Of a stretch of DNA of 49,790 nucleotides, positions 44,247-49,790 are shown piece by piece. The stretch is from Chloroflexota bacterium (GTDB lineage Bacteria; Chloroflexota; Anaerolineae; Anaerolineales; UBA4823). Every line of letters begins with the position of its first letter. Position 1 is the first letter of the stretch. The notes under the pieces were generated by a model. That model saw only the letters and a list, made by a program, of their open reading frames with translations. It searched no databases and was not told where the DNA came from. The DNA lies in NCBI GenBank assembly GCA_020349245.1, contig CP070764.1:3829557-3879346 (forward strand), written 5' to 3'. A program made the position numbers and the translations under genes.

Positions 44247-45170
44247 ATGTACATCATCGGAGAAAATATTCACATCATTTCTGAGAAAGTCAAGGAGGCT
44301 CTGAAAGAAAAAAATGCAAAGTTCTTTCAAGAGCTCGCCATAAAACAGGCTGAAGGTGGCGCTTCAGCTCTAGATATCAACCTGGGACCGCGCAAAAAAG
44401 ATTGGGAAGAGGTTTTCCCCTGGATGGTTGAAACGGTTGAAGCGGTGACTGACCTGCCGCTGAGTTTCGATAGTACCAATTTAATGGGCATCGAAGCTGG
44501 TCTGAAAAAAGTGACTAAAGCCCAGGCGATCATCAATTCAACTTCTGCAGAGCCGGAAAGATTAGAAAAGGTCCCGCTGCTAGCCAAAGAATATGATGCA
44601 AAACTGGTCGCCTTGACCATGGGCAGCAGCGGTATCCCAGTTGGCGCAGACGATCGGGTCACGATAGCATTGGAACAGCTGATCCCACGTATGCTCGAGA
44701 TCGATTACCCAATGGAAAATTTGATCATCGATCCATTGGTGCTGACCGTTTCAGGATGCCAGGAATACTGTCCAGAACTGCTTGAAGCAGTTCGCACCCT
44801 GCAGTTTGCATGGGATCCACCACCAGCGATATCGGTGGGACTTTCGAATGTCTCCAACGCCGTGCCCCGCGAAAATCGAGCTTTGATCAATAGGGTGTAC
44901 TGCGCCATGTTGATGGGCGTAGGACTTAACATGATGATTGCCGATCCTTTGGATGAGCCACTAAAAGCGACAATTCGGATCATCGAAGAAGGTGATGATT
45001 CAACACCACTTGGTAAGCTGTACCTTAAGATTGCAGAAAGAACATCGAATATGGAAGAACCCATCGCTGAAGATTTTGATCTAAGCGACCCGCAGCAGTT
45101 AGACATCTGGAAGACAGTTCAAATATTGCTTAACCAAGTAATCTACGCAGATTCATACCTACAACAATAA
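44247..45170 (+). CDS. acsE: Methyltetrahydrofolate:corrinoid/Fe-S protein methyltransferase
   Basis: A 307-residue TIM-barrel enzyme that moves the methyl from 5-methyl-tetrahydrofolate to the corrinoid protein. Pterin-binding motifs are GASALDINLGPR, LPLSFDSTN and ISVGLSNVSNAVPR. The core fits AcsE, but the C-terminal 45 residues (from about 262) extend past the length I know for this family (about 260). The extension has TSNMEEPIAEDFDLSDPQQ and a final helix, perhaps for docking. GGGAGGG precedes the ATG. Confidence 0.93.
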   Translation: MYIIGENIHIISEKVKEALKEKNAKFFQELAIKQAEGGASALDINLGPRKKDWEEVFPWMVETVEAVTDLPLSFDSTNLMGIEAGLKKVTKAQAIINSTSAEPERLEKVPLLAKEYDAKLVALTMGSSGIPVGADDRVTIALEQLIPRMLEIDYPMENLIIDPLVLTVSGCQEYCPELLEAVRTLQFAWDPPPAISVGLSNVSNAVPRENRALINRVYCAMLMGVGLNMMIADPLDEPLKATIRIIEEGDDSTPLGKLYLKIAERTSNMEEPIAEDFDLSDPQQLDIWKTVQILLNQVIYADSYLQQ

Positions 45171-45219
45171 GGATAGGTATACCAATCATATTCTTTCTTC
45201 TCGAAAATAGGAGAACATA

Positions 45220-46581
45220 ATGGTTGTGCACAAAGAACCAATCAATGTTGATGAGCTTCTTGCCAAGGCAAAGAAACCATCCGCTGATGCCATGGTACTG
45301 CATCCTTTTTACCGTGGAAAAATTGAGACTGTATTGAAATGTTGTGTAAGAGATTTCAACGATTTTGCCATCTGGTATACACCAGGTGTTGCTGCACCAT
45401 GTCGGGCAATAGCTGAAGACCCAAATCTTGTTTATGAATACACCAACAAGTGGAATACCGTCGCGGTGGTTAGCGACGGCACCCGCGTCCTTGGATTGGG
45501 CGATATTGGTCCGAAAGCAGGCTTGCCAGTGATGGAAGGGAAAGCCTTGCTGTACAAATATTTGGGAGGGGTCGACGGCGTACCTATAATGCTGGATACC
45601 AAAGATCCTGACCAGATCATCAACGCTGTCACGATGTTGCAGCCTGGTTTTGGGGGTGTCAATCTGGAAGATATCTCCCAACCCAAGTGCTTCTATATTC
45701 TTGATACGCTGCGTGAGAAAGCAGAGATACCCGTCTGGCACGATGACCAGCAAGGGACAGCCACAGTGACCTTAGCAGCCCTAATCAACGCTTTGAAGAT
45801 TGTGGGCAAAGAGATGAGTGAGGTCAGAATTGCATTCATCGGTAGCGGCGCCTCCAATGTAGCCTGCTCCCGCTTGATCTTTGGTTCAGGAGCTGACCCA
45901 GCAAAATGCTTTATGGTGGACAGCAAGGGTATTCTGGGTATGCACCGTAAAGATCTCGAAATGCGCAAAGCGGAGTATGTCGATAAATGGCACCTTTGCC
46001 AGATCACCAATGCCGAAGGGCGGCAAGGAAATATCCCGGATGCGATGAAGGGTGTTGATGTCGTGGTTGCTCTAAGCCGTTCTGGTCCCGGGGTGATCCT
46101 TCCCGAATGGGTCGGGATGATGGCAGAGGATGCGATTCTCTTCGCTTGCGCAAATCCTGTTCCGGAAATTTGGCCTTGGGAGGCAAAGGCTGGCGGGGCG
46201 CGAATCATCGCCACTGGTCGATCAGATTTTCCAAACCAGGTAAACAATTCCCTCGGTTTTCCGGGCATCTTCCGCGGCGCGCTAGACGTCCGGGCGCGCA
46301 CGATTACCGATGAAATGTGTTTTGCCGCTGCCAATGCACTTGCCGATCACGTCGGGGACCGCTTGGACGAAGAACACGTCTTGCCAACCATGGATGACTG
46401 GGAAGTATTTCCCCGAGAAGCAGTCGCTGTGGCGATGAAAGCTCAAGAACAAGGGGTTGCCCAACTTGAATTGAGTCACGATGAGCTGTACTCCCATGCT
46501 CATCAAATCATCCAACGATCGCGTGATTTAACCCACGCGATGATGGAGCGGGATTTTATCAAATCTGCTCCCCAGGAATAA
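45220..46581 (+). CDS. Malic enzyme (malate dehydrogenase, decarboxylating)
   Basis: A 453-residue enzyme that converts malate to pyruvate and CO2, reducing NAD or NADP. Catalytic regions are FAIWYTPGVAAPCRAI, GLGDIGPKAGLPVMEGK, NLEDISQPKC, HDDQQGTATVTLA and the Rossmann IAFIGSGASNVACSRL. It is placed between acsE and the flavoprotein in the same operon, so it may feed pyruvate or NADPH to the pathway. The cofactor cannot be told from sequence with certainty. Confidence 0.9.
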   Translation: MVVHKEPINVDELLAKAKKPSADAMVLHPFYRGKIETVLKCCVRDFNDFAIWYTPGVAAPCRAIAEDPNLVYEYTNKWNTVAVVSDGTRVLGLGDIGPKAGLPVMEGKALLYKYLGGVDGVPIMLDTKDPDQIINAVTMLQPGFGGVNLEDISQPKCFYILDTLREKAEIPVWHDDQQGTATVTLAALINALKIVGKEMSEVRIAFIGSGASNVACSRLIFGSGADPAKCFMVDSKGILGMHRKDLEMRKAEYVDKWHLCQITNAEGRQGNIPDAMKGVDVVVALSRSGPGVILPEWVGMMAEDAILFACANPVPEIWPWEAKAGGARIIATGRSDFPNQVNNSLGFPGIFRGALDVRARTITDEMCFAAANALADHVGDRLDEEHVLPTMDDWEVFPREAVAVAMKAQEQGVAQLELSHDELYSHAHQIIQRSRDLTHAMMERDFIKSAPQE

Positions 46582-46655
46582 ACATTCGGAGATAAAACCG
46601 GATGTCGCCTGCATCCATTTCTCAAGTCATTTTGCACGATCTAATGAGGTGAACA

Positions 46656-47561
46656 ATGTACGACCTAATCGTCGTTGGAGGGGGACCTGCTGGTCTGACC
46701 GCAACGGTATATGCCATCCGGAAACGGTTGAATGTATTGATGGTTTCGAAAGATTTAGGTGGTAAGACAAACTATCGTCTTGCCCTGCCCTGGATTGAGG
46801 ATTATCAAGTGATCCGCGGCCTGGAAATTGTCAATAAATTCCGCAGCGAGCTGGAATACTTGAAATTTGCCCGTCACATGGAACCCGTTGAGAAAATAGA
46901 AAAGGATAATTCTGGTTTCATCGTCCATACCCGTGGTGGCGGAGAACTAAGTGCCAAGGCGGTCATCATTGCATCCGGCACAATGCAGCAGCGCTTAAAT
47001 GTTCCCGGTGAAAAACAGTTCATTATGCGCGGTCTCTGCTATTCCGCACTCAGCTATGCCCCTTTATTTATTGACCGGAAGACCGTGGTCGTCGGTGAAG
47101 GTGATCTTGCCCTTCGCTCAGCCGCAGAACTAGCGACAGTCGCCAAACACGTACATTTAATCGGCCTATCTGGTGTTGCCCTTGGAAGCGCATTGGGAAA
47201 GAAGTTGGCAAATTCACCCAATGTGACCATTCTCGAAAACCACACCGTTGTTGAGGTCAAGGGAAACGGGTTTGCCAATCAGCTGGTCCTGCATAGCCCG
47301 GATGGTGGAGAAGAAATCATCGAGGCGGAGGGAACTTTCATTGAATTGAACCTGGTGCCAAACTCCCAAATGGTTGAAAACCTGGTTGAACTAGATGAAC
47401 AGGGACGCATTAAAGTGGACTGTTATGCCCGCACCAACGTGCCAGGAATCTTTGCCGCCGGAGATGTCACCGATAGCTACGCCGAACAGGTCCTGGTGGC
47501 TGTCGGAGAAGGTGCAAAGGCTGCCTTAAGTGCCTATGAATATTTATTACCCATATTGTAA
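46656..47561 (+). CDS. Thioredoxin-reductase-like flavoprotein lacking the CxxC
   Basis: A 301-residue FAD/NAD(P) oxidoreductase. The FAD motif is IVVGGGPAGLTATVYA at the N-terminus, the NADPH-domain motif is VVVGEGDLALRSAAEL, and GIFAAGDVTDSYAEQVLVAVGEG ends it in two adjacent parts. In thioredoxin reductases the active CxxC follows GVSY; here the region reads GLCYSALSYAP, with one Cys and no pair. It therefore cannot reduce thioredoxin in the usual way. It might be a ferredoxin/flavodoxin-NADP reductase-like protein, or serve the adjacent HdrA. It ends the operon before a strong hairpin. Confidence 0.85.
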   Translation: MYDLIVVGGGPAGLTATVYAIRKRLNVLMVSKDLGGKTNYRLALPWIEDYQVIRGLEIVNKFRSELEYLKFARHMEPVEKIEKDNSGFIVHTRGGGELSAKAVIIASGTMQQRLNVPGEKQFIMRGLCYSALSYAPLFIDRKTVVVGEGDLALRSAAELATVAKHVHLIGLSGVALGSALGKKLANSPNVTILENHTVVEVKGNGFANQLVLHSPDGGEEIIEAEGTFIELNLVPNSQMVENLVELDEQGRIKVDCYARTNVPGIFAAGDVTDSYAEQVLVAVGEGAKAALSAYEYLLPIL

Positions 47562-47619
47562 CAATTCGGATCCATTACGATCCATTATTTTGGTTCCAAG
47601 GTAAATATACCTTGTGGAT

Positions 47620-47659
47620 ATAGGATTAGATCCCTACTGTCGGAGGGATCTAATCCTAT
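47620..47659 (+). terminator. Strong terminator of the acs operon
   Basis: A perfect 15-bp stem: ATAGGATTAGATCCC (47620-47634) and its complement (47645-47659), with a 10-base loop. It is followed by a short T-run (TTTACAT). Position after the last gene supports termination; the hairpin could also work in the reverse direction. Confidence 0.75.
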
Positions 47660-47726
47660 TTACATAAAGGACATATTACCCGAAAAGTTCTGACGAATGA
47701 CACATACGAAAACTTATCCCTGTATC

Positions 47727-47763
47727 TATAATAACGATAAGAATAGGAATATTTGTCCTATTC
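47727..47763 (+). promoter_or_regulatory. Possible hdrA promoter with operator-like repeat
   Basis: TATAAT (47727-47732), no clear -35. An 8-bp perfect inverted repeat GAATAGGA (47741-47748)/TCCTATTC (47756-47763) lies where transcription would begin. It suggests regulated initiation of hdrA. The nearby AGGA motifs resemble the terminator arms, so the likeness may be chance. Confidence 0.4.
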
Positions 47764-47809
47764 ATGGCTTTGATAAAAACGTCAACCTCATCTCTCGGGG
47801 GAGGCATTA

Positions 47810-49790
47810 ATGCAACCGATGACGAGCCGGAATTACTACGGTGAGCCTGCCGCGACCCTGGTCGTGGGCGGGGGCATTAGTGGTATGCGTGCAGCCCTTG
47901 ATTTGGCCGATGCGGGATTGAAAGTTTTCCTGGTTGAACAAACCCCCTGTTTGGGAGGACGGGTTGCTCAGCTGGGCTTCATGTTCCCACAGCACGATTG
48001 TGTGCTCTGTCGGGGAACTGCTGACCATGGGTATGGCTGTACGAGGCCATCCATATCTCCGGCCTATATTCAGCATAATCAGCACCCGAATATCGAGATT
48101 CTGACCAACACTAATATTCTCGAGGTGGAAGGCCAAGCGGGAGATTTTACCGTTTCACTTCGCCAAGAACCACGTTACGTAGATATCAATCGCTGTACAA
48201 GCTGTGGAAAATGCGCGCAGGTTTGCTCTGTTGAACTGCCCAATAGCTACCAGCTGGGTATGACAAACCGTAAAGCTGCCTATAAAGTAGCTGCCCGGGC
48301 GACCCCAGATGCATTTGTGATCGACAAAGGTCCATACTGCGAGGAATGCGGAGATTGTGTCTCTGTTTGTCCAACCAATGCGATCAACCTAACTGAACAA
48401 CCCCGCCTGATCACAATAGAGGTTGGTGCAATCATCCTCGCTCTCGGTTTCAAAATCTATGATTCTCATGAATTGGCAGAATTAGGGTTTGGGCGTTTCC
48501 CAAATGTTGTTCAAGCGATGCAGTACGAACGCCTGGCCAGCCGATCAGGGCCTACTGAGGGTATCATCACCAGACCATCAGATGGCAAACAGCCTCGATC
48601 GATCGCCTGGCTGCAGTGCATCGGTTCTCGGGATAAAAATAATACTTTCTGTTCCTCCATCTGCTGTATGTACGCAACCAAAGAGGCGATCTTGGCAAAG
48701 CAGCGCCTCGGTCCGGACATCGATTGCAGTGTTTTTATCATGGATGAACGGGCCTTTAACAAGGAATACAGTGCCTACTTCACCAAAGCCAGAGACATTC
48801 ACAATATTGAATACAACCATTGTCGCGTATCGGAGATTAAAGAAGACCAGCAAACCGGCGACCTGATCCTACAATATGCCACACCGAATGGGGAAAGACA
48901 CCAGGGACACTTCGAGATGGTCGTTTTGGCAACGGGGTTACAGCCCCCAGAATCTGCCAGGTATCTGGCAGAAAACCTGGGGATTGAACTTAACCAGTAC
49001 GGTTTCTGCCACACAGACAAATTCACCCCGCTGCAAACCACCCGCCCCGGTGTTTTTGTCTGTGGCGCTTTCTCTTCCCCCAAGGAGATCGTCGAAACGA
49101 TAATCGATGCCAGTGGAGCTGCAGCGGAAGTGATGCGTTTACTCAATGATCGCCTCCACACCTACACATTCTCCCGGGAAAATCCCTTCCTGGCAGTCGA
49201 TAATCTACCTCCAGAACGGGACATCAGCGCTGAAGAACCGCGGGTCGGTGTTTTTGCGTGTACGTGCGGAGAAACGATCAGCCAGGTGGTAGATTTCGAA
49301 GCACTGCTTCACAGCGCCAGCCGCATGCCGAATGTAGTCTCTGTGAACATGATCGAATATGCCTGTTTTCCCGAGGTACAGCAGCAGTTTATACAACACA
49401 TCACAGACGAGCGTCTCAACCGGGTGGTGATCGCTGCCTGTAGCAATCGCACACACGAATCCCTCTTCCAGCGTACTGTACGCTCAGCAGGCCTTAACCC
49501 ATATCTGCTTGAAGTTGTTAACCTGCGTGAACAATGTAGCTTTGTACATCGATCACAGGCGTATATGGCCAATCGTAAAGCTGCAGAATTGGTCCGCCTG
49601 GCAATTGGTCGGGTATTAACCGCCAAACCAGTTTCCAAACAGAAGCACCGCTGCCTGCCCAGCGCCTTGGTGATTGGTGGGGGCGTATCAGGAATGTCCG
49701 CGGCATTGGCAATTGCCGATAGCGGATACGATGTCCACCTGGTGGAACGCAACCAAACATTGGGTGGAAATCTTCAGAATCTGTATTATG
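47810..49790 (+). CDS. hdrA: Double-module HdrA-like FAD/Fe-S oxidoreductase (partial)
   Basis: The gene runs off the right end with 660 codons seen. The first module has GGGISGM (20-26), a Cys-rich loop (Cys64, Cys67, Cys77) and two ferredoxin clusters (Cys129-139, CTSCGKCAQVC; Cys177-187, CEECGDCVSVC). The HdrA signature CIGSRDKNNTFCSSICC follows. A middle part starts near residue 480 (RVGVFACTCG). From about residue 620 a second FAD domain (ALVIGGGVSGMSAAL) begins. HdrA bifurcates or confurcates electrons among ferredoxin, NADH or H2 and disulfide or methylene-THF reductase partners. The ribosome binding site is GGGGGAGG. Partners (hdrBC, mvhD, metF) would lie beyond the window. Confidence 0.93.
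   Translation, partial: MQPMTSRNYYGEPAATLVVGGGISGMRAALDLADAGLKVFLVEQTPCLGGRVAQLGFMFPQHDCVLCRGTADHGYGCTRPSISPAYIQHNQHPNIEILTNTNILEVEGQAGDFTVSLRQEPRYVDINRCTSCGKCAQVCSVELPNSYQLGMTNRKAAYKVAARATPDAFVIDKGPYCEECGDCVSVCPTNAINLTEQPRLITIEVGAIILALGFKIYDSHELAELGFGRFPNVVQAMQYERLASRSGPTEGIITRPSDGKQPRSIAWLQCIGSRDKNNTFCSSICCMYATKEAILAKQRLGPDIDCSVFIMDERAFNKEYSAYFTKARDIHNIEYNHCRVSEIKEDQQTGDLILQYATPNGERHQGHFEMVVLATGLQPPESARYLAENLGIELNQYGFCHTDKFTPLQTTRPGVFVCGAFSSPKEIVETIIDASGAAAEVMRLLNDRLHTYTFSRENPFLAVDNLPPERDISAEEPRVGVFACTCGETISQVVDFEALLHSASRMPNVVSVNMIEYACFPEVQQQFIQHITDERLNRVVIAACSNRTHESLFQRTVRSAGLNPYLLEVVNLREQCSFVHRSQAYMANRKAAELVRLAIGRVLTAKPVSKQKHRCLPSALVIGGGVSGMSAALAIADSGYDVHLVERNQTLGGNLQNLYY

Noticed and set aside
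1..49790. CRISPR arrays, insertion sequences, prophage or rRNA genes
   Set aside because: No regularly spaced repeats, transposase or integrase motifs, or rRNA segments were seen in either strand.

Overview
The window reads as ordinary chromosomal DNA from an anaerobic, rod-shaped bacterium. The gene set suggests a member of the Chloroflexota, most likely Anaerolineae. Evidence is a bacterial-type Wood-Ljungdahl carbonyl branch, a fused NuoC-NuoD, 2-oxoacid:ferredoxin oxidoreductase, HdrA-type electron bifurcation proteins and a full wall-elongation set. The wall genes argue against wall-less Dehalococcoidia. The taxonomic call is inference. I found no insertion sequence, CRISPR array, rRNA or phage gene.

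Layout. (1) 1-506, minus: a 69-residue peptide gene followed immediately by a polyprenyl-synthetase-like gene that runs off the left edge; the pair resembles a ComX/ComQ prenylated-peptide system. (2) 841-2537, plus: a metallo-beta-lactamase-fold hydrolase and a class III sirtuin. (3) 2630-6277, minus: an FCD-family regulator followed by the alpha and beta subunits of a 2-oxoacid:ferredoxin oxidoreductase, with a strong promoter and an operator-like repeat in front. (4) 6493-9060, minus: a membrane-anchored serine hydrolase and an M20 amidohydrolase. (5) 9188-15312, minus: iscX, nuoB, nuoCD, nuoI, mrp, ricT and a PIG-L deacetylase. Divergent from them is a SufR-like regulator with Fe-S ligand cysteines, and a perfect 24-bp palindrome lies between the two promoters. 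(6) 16255-19563, minus: a small unknown protein, a flippase-like membrane protein and glmS, then a 629-bp gene-free stretch with hairpins. (7) 20193-29389, plus: mreBCD, PBP2, minCDE, rodA and gltX. (8) 29415-31392: glnS (minus) and a tRNA-Gln(CUG) gene. (9) 31481-33903, minus: a Tat-exported multicopper oxidase with a ZIP metal transporter. (10) 34449-47561, plus: the acetyl-CoA synthase/CO dehydrogenase operon, ending in a 15-bp hairpin. (11) From 47810: a double-module HdrA that leaves the window on the right.

How the genes fit together. CooS, AcsB, AcsC, AcsD, AcsE and the reductive activator supply every protein of the carbonyl branch that joins a methyl group, CO and CoA. Formate-tetrahydrofolate ligase and the other methyl-branch enzymes are not in the window. 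A malic enzyme, a thioredoxin-reductase-like flavoprotein without redox cysteines and HdrA next door suggest coupling of NAD(P)H, thiol or quinone pools to ferredoxin. KorAB also uses ferredoxin. The nuo cluster holds only the connecting core (B, C, D, I), without NADH-module or membrane subunits, and is interleaved with Fe-S trafficking genes under an apparent Fe-S sensor.

The most interesting items are the peptide/prenyltransferase-like pair at the left edge and the SufR-like/iscX/nuo regulatory unit. After these come the cofactor-altered enzymes (Mrp without CxxC, sirtuin with three zinc cysteines, TrxR-like without CxxC) and the metal-uptake-like oxidase/ZIP operon.
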